This document shows, in pieces, positions 55,734 through 63,843 of a stretch of DNA of 63,843 bases. Numbering within the stretch: the first letter of the stretch is position 1; each line of letters opens with the position of its first letter. The DNA is from Candidatus Woesearchaeota archaeon (GTDB taxonomy: Archaea; Nanobdellota; Nanobdellia; Woesearchaeales; ARS49): positions 1 through 63,843 of the forward strand of contig QZIM01000014.1 in assembly GCA_003599055.1 (NCBI GenBank), in the 5' to 3' direction. Made by a program: the position numbers and the translations under genes. Under the pieces are notes generated by a model. It saw nothing but the letters and a program-made list of their open reading frames with translations. It made no database searches and had not been told where the DNA came from.

Positions 55734-56029
55734 GCGTGCTGGTAAAGGTTCACAAGAGGGAAGGGCGTACGGTTGTGGCGGTCTGTGATAAGGACGTTGC
55801 AGGCCAAATTTTTGAGGAGGGGAATCGTGTTCTTGATGTGCGCGGTGAGTTCTATAAGGGTGAGCCGATGGACAGAAAGGGGCTTGGTGATTTGCTGAGG
55901 AACGCGGATGGGGTGAATCTTGTGGGAAAAAAGTCTGTGCAAATCGGTCTTGATGAGGGCGTTATTGTAAGGGAGCAGGTGTCATCCGTTGCAGGCATCC
56001 CGCACGCGCAGGGGTTATTGGTGCAATGA
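55730..56029 (+). CDS. DUF424-family protein
   Basis: VLVKVHKREGRTVVAVCDKDVAGQIFEEGNRVLDVRGEFYKGE; follows aIF2-beta. Confidence 0.8.
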   Translation: MSVLVKVHKREGRTVVAVCDKDVAGQIFEEGNRVLDVRGEFYKGEPMDRKGLGDLLRNADGVNLVGKKSVQIGLDEGVIVREQVSSVAGIPHAQGLLVQ

Positions 56030-56569
56030 TTATTCCAGTTCGCGCTTGAGTATTTTGTGCGCTTTGTTTACTTCTTTGAATTTTTCTGCGTTGCCGGTTG
56101 GCTTGTCGGGATGGTGTTCGCGGGCGAGTTCTTTGTAGCGGGTGTTGATTGTGCCAATGTCTTTTTCATCGTGGGCAAGGCCGAGTGTTTCTCGGGCGAG
56201 TTTTCGTTGTTCTTCAACGTCATTCTCTTCTCGGAATTCGCTGATGAACTCATCGAGTGGTTTTTTATCGGAAAGGACGAGGTTTACTTCACGTTCAATG
56301 ACGTGTGCGATGACAAGGAGGTTGTCGGCAAATTTGCCTGCTGCTTCGTAGCGAAAGTACAGGCGGTGTCCGTCAAGGTACCATTCTGCGGTTGCGGGGG
56401 CAGTTCTGAAGGGCGCTCCTTCAAGTTTGATTTCGACTTGGTGTTCGGGAATGCCGAGTTTGCGAAGGGAGTTGATGATTGCGTTTTTGGATTGGAGCGC
56501 GCGGCGGCTAAAGGAGTCTTTTGCGGGGTGCAATTCGAATTCGTGCCCTTTGACTTTGAGAAGCGCCAT
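56030..56569 (-). CDS. protein with C-terminal J domain
   Basis: DIGTINTRYKELAREHHPDKPTGNAEKFKEVNKAHKIL (HPD motif) after a novel about 110 aa N-terminal region. Confidence 0.8.
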   Translation of the reverse strand: MALLKVKGHEFELHPAKDSFSRRALQSKNAIINSLRKLGIPEHQVEIKLEGAPFRTAPATAEWYLDGHRLYFRYEAAGKFADNLLVIAHVIEREVNLVLSDKKPLDEFISEFREENDVEEQRKLARETLGLAHDEKDIGTINTRYKELAREHHPDKPTGNAEKFKEVNKAHKILKRELE

Positions 56570-56643
56570 TTGATACCACTTAATAGATACAACGGATGGA
56601 AAGTTTATAAAGCTATGGTTTCTGAGTATTCAGGGCAGGCGGC

Positions 56644-57045
56644 CTAAATCAGCCGATTGTTCTCAAGGAAATTCTTGAGTGGCAAGAATACGGGTGCGGG
56701 GATTTCTTCAAGTTTTGCCCATTTGGTCTCGATGATTTTATCAGGTTCGGGGTTGGTGAGTTCGCCGTGTGAATAGTCTGTTTCGACAAAGAGCGTGATG
56801 TAGTGTTTGCCTTCGGATTGCATAATGTCGTTGGTAACGCCGATGACGCGCGGGTTTTTGACGTGGAGCCCGGTTTCTTCAAGGGCTTCGCGAATTGCGG
56901 TCTCTTTTGGTGTCTCGCCGAATTCCAGGTGTCCTCCGGGGACGCTCCACGTTCCGGCGCCGTGCGCGCCTTTGCGTTGTTGGATGACGACGTTATCGCC
57001 GCGGCGGATGATGATGCCGACGCCGATTTTTGGCCTATCGTGCAT
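56644..57045 (-). CDS. Nudix hydrolase (ADP-ribose pyrophosphatase/MutT-like)
   Basis: GTWSVPGGHLEFGETPKETAIREALEETGL. Confidence 0.9.
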   Translation of the reverse strand: MHDRPKIGVGIIIRRGDNVVIQQRKGAHGAGTWSVPGGHLEFGETPKETAIREALEETGLHVKNPRVIGVTNDIMQSEGKHYITLFVETDYSHGELTNPEPDKIIETKWAKLEEIPAPVFLPLKNFLENNRLI

Positions 57046-57335
57046 TAATCCTCCAAAATGATGCGGGATTTGAACGCGCCGCGCGTGCGCGCTTTTTCTT
57101 TGCGGATTGTTTCAAGGTTGGAGAAGTCGTCAAGGTGGTGTTCGGCAAGTGCACGAATGACTTCAAGGACGTCGGCGAGTTCTTCAGGGTTCTTGCTCTC
57201 AAGATATTCTGTGACTTCCTCTTGCAGTTTGAGCCGTAAAAGGTCGACGTATTCGCGGTTATCCGCGATTCGTGTTTTAGGGTTCCTTCCTTCGGAGCGG
57301 ATGAGTTGAGGAATGTGGTCTCGAACGAGTTTCAC
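57045..57335 (-). CDS. MazG-like / phosphoribosyl-ATP pyrophosphohydrolase-like protein, probable GTG start
   Basis: VKLVRDHIPQLIRSEGRNPKTRIADNREYVDLLRLKLQEEVTEYLESKNPEELADVLEVIRAL; agggggtg RBS. Confidence 0.8.
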   Translation of the reverse strand: MKLVRDHIPQLIRSEGRNPKTRIADNREYVDLLRLKLQEEVTEYLESKNPEELADVLEVIRALAEHHLDDFSNLETIRKEKARTRGAFKSRIILED

Positions 57336-57352
57336 ATCAGCACCCCCTCTAA

Positions 57353-57412
57353 TGGCTGATAACTGAGAACTGACCACCGACAACCAATAGCCGATAACCG
57401 ATAACTGCCGCT
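57353..57412 (+). repeat. heptanucleotide repeat tract (copy G)
   Basis: gctgata|actgaga|actgacc|accgaca|accaata|gccgata|accgata|actgccg. Confidence 0.85.
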
Positions 57413-60400
57413 CATCCGAACCACGCCCCAAGCCCGGTTTGCTTTTCCGCATCCTTGCCAAAGACTTGTTCGATGCGGACTTTGAGGAGTTCAATTGTTT
57501 GCTGAAGGTAAGGGGATACGTTGTATTTTTTTGCAAGGGAGATGGTGGGTTCCAGATATTTGATGACTGAGCCTTCGCTGATGGTGAAGATAATTTTGCC
57601 GTTGCATTCGGTGCATTTGCCGATGAGAGGTGGCCGTCGGAATTTTTCGTTGCAGCCGACGCAGCGGAATTCTTGGGTGGAGAATTTGCGCAGGTTGCCT
57701 TTGGTGTCTTTGAGGAAGTGTTTTTCAATGACAAGGCGGGCGACTTCTGAGCTTTCGACTGAACGGAGCTTTTCTGCGATGTTCATTTGGCCAAAGAGTT
57801 TTTCCTGCATTGAGGGGAGTGTTTTGTATGCGCTGCATTTGACCGTGTGGTTGATGTTGGTGGAGTCGTGGGTGAATCCCATTTTTTCGTATTGGAGGGG
57901 GGTTGCGAGGTGTTTTTTGATGGTGGGAACTTTTGCTTCCCACGCGGGCTTGTACGCGAGTGCCGCTTCGTAAAGTTCAAGGGGGTATCGCCAGGCAACG
58001 TCGACGTCAAATGCCATATCGTCAACTTCGGAAGGGGTGAGAATGGACGTTAAGACAAGGGGGGTGTCCATGGTGCTGCCGCGGGAGTCGGGAAGGTAGC
58101 GTTTGCTGAAGTTGAGGAATGCGTCAAGGCACAAGAGGACACAGGCTTCGTCTCCGTCGCAGTCGCGGCGGGTCGCGGCGTGAAGGAGCGGGTGTGCGAA
58201 GAGTCCTTGGGTTTTGCTAAAGCCGATGATGCGGGCAATCATTCCTGCGCTGGTGTGCGGGGCAAGGGCAATGGTGAGGTGGCCGACGAGGTCGTGGATG
58301 TTTTTTGCCTTGTAATACCGGGGTTGTTTGTAGAGTTGTTCGAGTGTGTCGTCGCAGAATTGGGCGATGGAGAGGAGGACTTTGCCTGAGCCTGCTTCGG
58401 GGCTGGTGTCGCATTCGGGAAGGACGATGTCTTGGGGTTTGAGTTCGAGTACCTGCGTGTCGTGTTCAAGGGGCTTGCCGTGGATGTCAGTGGTGTATCC
58501 GAGCGCGCGCAGTTTTTCAATGCCTGTCCCGACTTCGATGGGCTTGAAGTGGGTGAGGGGGAGTTGGGTCATGTCGTAGCGGGTGGTGCCGTCTTTGTAG
58601 ACGTGGATGCCGTATTTGGCGCGGATGATTCCTTTGGCGAGGTGTTCTGGGATGTTCTCGCCGCTCATGGTGCCGCGCACTCCCTTGATGAGTTCGGGGA
58701 GGTGTTTTTGGTCGAGGTGTTTTTGGATATGTTCAAAGTAGTGCTTGATGGGGATTGTTTTGCGTGTTGATGCTTCGCAGTCTCCGTGTGCGGGGCAGGT
58801 TTTGTCCGGTTTTATTCCGCACACTTTGCAGCGGTACCGCTGTACGGTTCTGCTGCCGCATACTTCGCAACGGGCAAGGACTGTTTCGGCGTTGCATTTT
58901 TCGCAGTGGAAGAGTGCGAAGTTTGCCGTGACTTTTCCGGTGATAAGCGCGCTTTGGAATGAGCGAAGGCGGCCTCCTTCGTCTCCGACGGGAAAGAGGA
59001 CGTGGGGTGAGCCGGTAAGTTCGCGCTGTTTTGCTTTTTCCGGCCTGCCCATTCGTGTTCCGATGAACGTGCCGCATTTGTCGCGGAGTTGGATTGGTGA
59101 GAGGGCATTGATGTTTTCAAGGGCTGTTTTTGCGGGGTCAATGGAGGGTGTTTTTTTCTCTCCGGCAAGGTCAAAGAGTGCGCAAAGGATGGTTGCGTGT
59201 TCTTTGTCGATGATGACGTACTCATTGTTCACGAACGTGTGGGGGATGCCGATGAGTTCAAGGGAGCGTTTGGCGTGGTTTTTTGGGAGGACGATTTTTT
59301 CAATGCCGTGTTCGCTGGTGTGTATTTTGCCGTTTGCAAGCCAGGGAATGAGTTCGCTGAGCTGGTCGCAGGTGAGGAGGTTCCAATAGTCCGTGTATGC
59401 GGGGTGAAGGGGGGTTTTGGTTGCGCGCGCAATGAGAATCGCTTCGTGTGCAGTGGGAAAGTTGATGAGCGGGTTTTGTTGTATTTGCAACCATCGTTCG
59501 GGCGGTATTCCGACGGGAAGGGGAGGCGCTCCTTCTGTTTGGGGAGTGGTTGCGCGCTCAACTTCCTGTATCCACCATTCGGGGCAGTATCCTGCGGGGA
59601 CAAGGGGGTGTGCGCGGTTAAGGAAGTCTCCGTAGGCGATAAGGGTGTCCCCAAGGAAGAGGATTTCTTTGACGGAGCGGTGGGCTTTTTTTGCATCATC
59701 GAGTGTTTTGAGTTGTGTGACCGTGCCGTCTTCCAAAAGGACTATGGGGCCTTCAAGATAGTCTGAGGAAGTCATGCTTGCGGCTTTGCCGGGGCGTTCG
59801 GTTTTGAGTTGGGTTCCTGTTGCGATGTATTGGTTGAGGATGTACATGCTTGCGGGGTGGATGCTTTGCGCGCTGAATCCGGATGTTCGTGAGCGGCCGT
59901 AGCGAAGGCGAAATCCTCCCGGGCGAAGCGGGTAGCCAAGGACGGGCCTTCCTGCGACGAGGTCTGCAATGTACGTGTAATCGGGCATGATTTTGGCGTC
60001 GCTTTTCGTTTCGGTTGATTTGCCTGCTTTGGCTTTCTTTTGGATGTGGAGGAATTCTTCCATAAATCCCCAGCTGTCCATCATGCCAAAGTCTTTGCCC
60101 CAGGCGCTGAGTTGTTTCCAGAGTTTGGCGGCTTTGAGGGGGATGCAGGAGGAGAGGACAAGGCAGTATCCGCTTCTGATTTTGTTGGTGGGGATACGGG
60201 GGAGGTCTTTGTGGTTGGATACTTCAATTTGTTCTGAAGGGTCTCCGGATACTTCAACAGGGATGTGTTGCATGAGGTATTCGAGTTCGGAGGCGGATGG
60301 GAAGTATTGGAGGTTGGTGACGCGTTCGTGGTAGTCCTGAAGTTCGGTGAGTGCACGCTTGACTTCGTTTTCCTGGCAGTCGTAGGTGTCGAATCCGAGT

Positions 60401-60936
60401 GCTTTGCGGACGTAGTCGGTGATGATGACGGCGACTGCGGCGGCGGTTCCGCCGGCGTTGCGAATCGGTCCTGCAAAGTTCATGCAGACGTATTGGCCGC
60501 GCTTGTCCATGCGGTCTTTGATTTCAATGTTGACGATGCCGTCAAGGGGTGAGCTGACGACGCCGACGGTGACGTAGGCGAATCCGGTGCGGATGCCGAC
60601 TTCCATTGCTTCTTTTTGGTCTTTGAACGCGCAGAATTTTTGTTCTGCCACTTCTTGGGCGATTTTGAGGGCGACGCGCCAGTCAAGTGAGCCGTATTGT
60701 TTTTCGAGTTCTTGGATGCGGTCGGATACTCCTGAGCCGACGATTTGTGGGGCGATGACGGAGATGAGTCCGACAACGCGCTCGGCCATGTTTTCGGCAA
60801 GGGCGACTTCTACTTTTTCTGCGGGGTCAAATCCGAGTGCGCGTGCCGCGCTTGCGGTTTTGAAGAGTGCGTTGACTTCTTGGGTGAGTGATTCGAAGTA
60901 TGCCGTCATTTCGGGGCTTGCGGCAGGGTAGGCCAT
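57412..60936 (-). CDS. polC: DNA polymerase D large subunit DP2
   Basis: Archaeal DP2: VCMNFAGPIRNAGGTAAAVAVIITDYVR; LRYGRSRTSGFSAQSIHPASM; ATRRDCDGDEACVLLCLDAFLNFSKRYLPDSRGSTMDTPLVLT. Confidence 0.97.
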   Translation of the reverse strand: MAYPAASPEMTAYFESLTQEVNALFKTASAARALGFDPAEKVEVALAENMAERVVGLISVIAPQIVGSGVSDRIQELEKQYGSLDWRVALKIAQEVAEQKFCAFKDQKEAMEVGIRTGFAYVTVGVVSSPLDGIVNIEIKDRMDKRGQYVCMNFAGPIRNAGGTAAAVAVIITDYVRKALGFDTYDCQENEVKRALTELQDYHERVTNLQYFPSASELEYLMQHIPVEVSGDPSEQIEVSNHKDLPRIPTNKIRSGYCLVLSSCIPLKAAKLWKQLSAWGKDFGMMDSWGFMEEFLHIQKKAKAGKSTETKSDAKIMPDYTYIADLVAGRPVLGYPLRPGGFRLRYGRSRTSGFSAQSIHPASMYILNQYIATGTQLKTERPGKAASMTSSDYLEGPIVLLEDGTVTQLKTLDDAKKAHRSVKEILFLGDTLIAYGDFLNRAHPLVPAGYCPEWWIQEVERATTPQTEGAPPLPVGIPPERWLQIQQNPLINFPTAHEAILIARATKTPLHPAYTDYWNLLTCDQLSELIPWLANGKIHTSEHGIEKIVLPKNHAKRSLELIGIPHTFVNNEYVIIDKEHATILCALFDLAGEKKTPSIDPAKTALENINALSPIQLRDKCGTFIGTRMGRPEKAKQRELTGSPHVLFPVGDEGGRLRSFQSALITGKVTANFALFHCEKCNAETVLARCEVCGSRTVQRYRCKVCGIKPDKTCPAHGDCEASTRKTIPIKHYFEHIQKHLDQKHLPELIKGVRGTMSGENIPEHLAKGIIRAKYGIHVYKDGTTRYDMTQLPLTHFKPIEVGTGIEKLRALGYTTDIHGKPLEHDTQVLELKPQDIVLPECDTSPEAGSGKVLLSIAQFCDDTLEQLYKQPRYYKAKNIHDLVGHLTIALAPHTSAGMIARIIGFSKTQGLFAHPLLHAATRRDCDGDEACVLLCLDAFLNFSKRYLPDSRGSTMDTPLVLTSILTPSEVDDMAFDVDVAWRYPLELYEAALAYKPAWEAKVPTIKKHLATPLQYEKMGFTHDSTNINHTVKCSAYKTLPSMQEKLFGQMNIAEKLRSVESSEVARLVIEKHFLKDTKGNLRKFSTQEFRCVGCNEKFRRPPLIGKCTECNGKIIFTISEGSVIKYLEPTISLAKKYNVSPYLQQTIELLKVRIEQVFGKDAEKQTGLGAWFG

Positions 60937-60939
60937 TGG

Positions 60940-62376
60940 TTAGAACCTCAGCATGGTGACTTGTCTTGTTTGGAGGTTGATGACGGGAACAACGCCGGGG
61001 TCGGGGTCGTGGCCGACTTTTTCCTGGAAATCGGTTTTTTTCTGGAAGCAGGACCCTGCGACAATGGTTGCGGACCGGTGTTGGAGGTGGCCTGCTTTGT
61101 GGATGTGTCCTGCAACGAAAAGGTCGGGGACGCGTTCAATGACGAGGGGGTCGTAGCGTGCGTCGGGGATGTAAAGGGTTGACGTGTGCTGGGGGGCGAG
61201 GTGTCTTCGTTGGAGGAGGAATCGCATAACGAGTGCTGCACGGTCGGAAATGTGGGTTCCTGAGTGTTTGATGGAGGGGACGCATTCGCTGTAGTCATCA
61301 AAGCTGTAGCCGTGGTACATAAGGACGTCGACGCCGGGGAAGTGTTCGCCTGCGTGGATGTTGATGATGCTGGGGTTGGTGACAAGGAGTGCGTTGGGAA
61401 GGTCATAGAGGGGTTTTGCGTATTCTTTGAGGAGGCGCGGCTGCGGCTCGCTGATTCTGCCGACGTCGTGGTTGCCGGGGGCAAGGAGGAGGGTGATGTG
61501 TTTTGGGATTTGGGAGAGGAGGCGTGCGCATTCTGCGTATTGTTCTTTGATGTCGGTGATGGAGAGTTCTTTTTCCTGTGCGGGGTAGATGCCGACCCCG
61601 TCTACAAGGTCTCCGCAGGCGAAGATGTAACGGAGTTTTTTTGCTATTGCGCGCATGGTGTCATCGCCGAATTCTCCGCAGGTCCATTTGATGAAGTTGT
61701 TGAAGCGTTCGTGTTCAAATCCTGCGGAGCCGACGTGGATGCAGGAAAGGACGCACACGTATGTTTCTTCAGGGGCGAGTTTGGGTTCCTGGATGGGGAT
61801 GTCGGGGATGACGATGGTTTCTGCAAAGAGGATGTCTTCTGCTGCTTGCCCGCAGATGCCGATGACTTCATCAAAGACGAGGTCCTGGGCTTGGGTGTAG
61901 AGGTCTTTGTTGCTTTTGTTGATGAGGATTTTGATGGTTCCGGTGCTGTCTTCAACGGAGAGCATAATGTGTTCGTTTTTGGTGACGTTTTTGTCGGAGA
62001 TGATGCCGATGACTGAGCAGCGTTCCTTGTCTTTTTTCATGCGGATGCGGGAAATGGAGGTGAGATTTTGGAGTTCCGCCCGGCCGGAGAGGATTTTGTG
62101 GATTTGGCGGTAGCGTGCGTTAAAGTAGTCGACGAAGTCCTGGACGCTTCTTTTTTTGGGAACATCGTCGTATTCCCAAACGACTTTCGCGCGCGAGTCT
62201 CCTTCTTGGGCGGGGTGGAGGAGTTTTGCGGGCGGGGTTCCGTCAAGGAGTGCGCGGTGCCATTCGTCAACGATGCGCGGTTCGCTGAGTTTGCGAAGGA
62301 GTTCGCGGTTTACAAGGATGTTGTTGCGTAAAAGGATGCTGACGATTTCTTTTTTTTTGATGAGTTGCTGTTCCAT
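60940..62376 (-). CDS. polB: DNA polymerase D small subunit DP1
   Basis: OB-fold plus calcineurin-like domain: ACGDLVDGVGIYP, APGNHDVGRISEPQP, VAGHIHKAG. Confidence 0.95.
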   Translation of the reverse strand: MEQQLIKKKEIVSILLRNNILVNRELLRKLSEPRIVDEWHRALLDGTPPAKLLHPAQEGDSRAKVVWEYDDVPKKRSVQDFVDYFNARYRQIHKILSGRAELQNLTSISRIRMKKDKERCSVIGIISDKNVTKNEHIMLSVEDSTGTIKILINKSNKDLYTQAQDLVFDEVIGICGQAAEDILFAETIVIPDIPIQEPKLAPEETYVCVLSCIHVGSAGFEHERFNNFIKWTCGEFGDDTMRAIAKKLRYIFACGDLVDGVGIYPAQEKELSITDIKEQYAECARLLSQIPKHITLLLAPGNHDVGRISEPQPRLLKEYAKPLYDLPNALLVTNPSIINIHAGEHFPGVDVLMYHGYSFDDYSECVPSIKHSGTHISDRAALVMRFLLQRRHLAPQHTSTLYIPDARYDPLVIERVPDLFVAGHIHKAGHLQHRSATIVAGSCFQKKTDFQEKVGHDPDPGVVPVINLQTRQVTMLRF

Positions 62377-62380
62377 GGGT

Positions 62381-63589
62381 TTAGGCGATTCCGAGCTCTT
62401 GGACGAGCATTGTTTTCATGCGTTGGGTTATTGCGTCGTTTGTGCCGATGCTGATTTCGCGGGTGCGCCCGTATCTTCCTTTGCTGATGACGGGTGCTTT
62501 GATGATGCCGAGCATATCGAGTTCTCCGATGACGTCGCTGATGCGGCGTTGGGTGAGCGGTCGAAGGCCGATGTGGTCGCAGTATTTTTCGTATAGGCTG
62601 TAGATGTCGCCGGTGTAGACGCCGTTTTTTTGGCTGCAGCTTTCAATGATGGAAAGGAGGGTTACCTGGAATTGTTTTGGCTGTCCTGCGATGAGGTCAA
62701 GGGCGCGGTCGCGCTCGATTTTTTCTTCGGCAATGTCAAGGTGTGTTATCTTGATGGTCGGGCTTCCGTCGCGTTCTGCGATTTCTGCGGCAACGCGAAG
62801 GAGCTCAAGTGCCCTGCGTGAGTCTCCGTGTTCACGCGCAGCGTATGCCGCGCATTTTTCAATGAGCCCTTCTTCAAGGGTGTCCGGGCGAAATGCTGCC
62901 TTTGCTCGCTGGTGAAGGATGTCTTGGATTTGAAGGGCGTTGTAAGGGGGAAAGATGAGTTCTTCTTCGGAAAGTGAACTGCGTACGCGCGGGTCAAGAT
63001 TGTCAGTGAAGACAAGGTCGTTTGAGATGCCGATGAGGGTGATTTGGGCATTTTTGAGTTCTGAGTTGATGCGGGTGAGGTTGTAGAGGAGTTCGTCTCC
63101 TGCTTTGCCGACAAGTTGGTCTATTTCATCAAGGATGAGGATGAGGTTGTGTTTTTCTTTGTCAATGGTGTTGAAGAATATGTGGTAAACTTCATCGGTG
63201 GGTAGGCCGGTTGGCGGGATTTCTTTGCCGTATTCGCGAAGGAGTTGTGCAATGAGGCGGTATTCGGTGTCGGCAAGTTTTTTGAGCTTGCAGTTAAGGT
63301 ATATTGTTTTGATTGCAAGTTTTTTTGCGTGTGCAACGTTGGTGAGTTGGTTTGCGGTGTACCGGACGGTGAGTGTTTTGCCGCTTCCGGTTTTTCCGTA
63401 AATGAATATGTTGCTGGGTTTTTCTGAGCGAAGGGCCGGTGCAAGGATGTTTGCAATGTTTTGTATTTGTTCATCACGGTGAGAGATACTTTCAGGAGTG
63501 TAATTGCTTTGGAGTGCGGTTTTGTCTTTAAAAAGCGGTTCTTTTTGGATGTAAGTCTCAAAAAAGTTCACCAACCCCTTTTCTTTCAT
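62381..63589 (-). CDS. cdc6: Orc1/Cdc6 replication initiator
   Basis: NIFIYGKTGSGKTLTVRYTANQL; LILILDEIDQLV; winged-helix C-terminus. Confidence 0.96.
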   Translation of the reverse strand: MKEKGLVNFFETYIQKEPLFKDKTALQSNYTPESISHRDEQIQNIANILAPALRSEKPSNIFIYGKTGSGKTLTVRYTANQLTNVAHAKKLAIKTIYLNCKLKKLADTEYRLIAQLLREYGKEIPPTGLPTDEVYHIFFNTIDKEKHNLILILDEIDQLVGKAGDELLYNLTRINSELKNAQITLIGISNDLVFTDNLDPRVRSSLSEEELIFPPYNALQIQDILHQRAKAAFRPDTLEEGLIEKCAAYAAREHGDSRRALELLRVAAEIAERDGSPTIKITHLDIAEEKIERDRALDLIAGQPKQFQVTLLSIIESCSQKNGVYTGDIYSLYEKYCDHIGLRPLTQRRISDVIGELDMLGIIKAPVISKGRYGRTREISIGTNDAITQRMKTMLVQELGIA

Positions 63590-63634
63590 ATGGAATTACA
63601 GAACAAGTTGTCCTTTTAAATTTTTGGGTAGGCC

Positions 63635-63843
63635 CCACCCCATCATTTCTTGTGGAACTTGAGGAAGGCAAACAATGCTTTTGTTCGGTTTGGGGTGTAT
63701 TGAATGGTTATGTTTATTTTGCTCTTCAGTAATCGGAAAAGGAAGAGAAGTGAAAGAGAAAAGGAATAACCATATTAATTTATTTTAAATAGTTAAATTA
63801 AATTATGATAGAATCAAAAAAAATAAATGTTCCACCAAATTTT
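63635..63843. promoter_or_regulatory. probable replication origin (oriC) segment with ORB-like element and AT-rich region
   Basis: Minus-strand TTCCAcaaGAAAtgatGGGGtGGGG (63635-63657), AT-rich 63770-63826, converging gTTCCACC at 63829; directly upstream of orc1/cdc6. Confidence 0.7.

Noticed and set aside
57336-57734. N-terminal extension of ORF 57045..57734
   Set aside because: Runs through heptad repeats (QLSVIGYWLSVVSSQLSAI) and overlaps polD2 in another frame; a GTG start at 57335 with an RBS is more likely
61264-62016. + strand 250-aa ORF
   Set aside because: Antisense of DP1; acidic/aromatic-rich shadow translation

Overview
Archaeal chromosome segment (PCNA, TBP, MCM, PolD DP1/DP2, Orc1/Cdc6, aIF2-beta, archaeal ribosomal-protein operon). 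Several traits suggest a DPANN-like lineage: a fused PriS-PriL-like primase, bacterial-type GyrA and MetK, and many small lineage-type proteins. Order along the window: a surface-glycan/GDP-fucose cluster; a three-gene citryl-CoA synthetase/lyase (split ATP-citrate lyase) module; gyrA; scpB with small coiled-coil genes; two intron-containing tRNA genes (Leu-CAA, Gly-CCC); RNase J; PCNA; Hef; MetK; primase; the uL3-to-SecY operon; TBP; MCM; then polD2-polD1-orc1 ending in a probable replication origin. The observations most worth following up are: (i) a dispersed family of degenerate 7-bp repeats (AACTGAT-type), all in one orientation, mostly abutting gene 3' ends, with one copy inside a coding sequence; (ii) a pair of tRNA-like structured elements beside an intron-containing tRNA-Leu; (iii) a duplicated RNase J 3' end; (iv) the citrate-cleavage module; (v) a likely oriC with an ORB-like element; (vi) altered catalytic motifs in DP1, Hef, an S2P-like protein and a THUMP methyltransferase. 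All calls come from reading the sequence and supplied translations; no database search was run.
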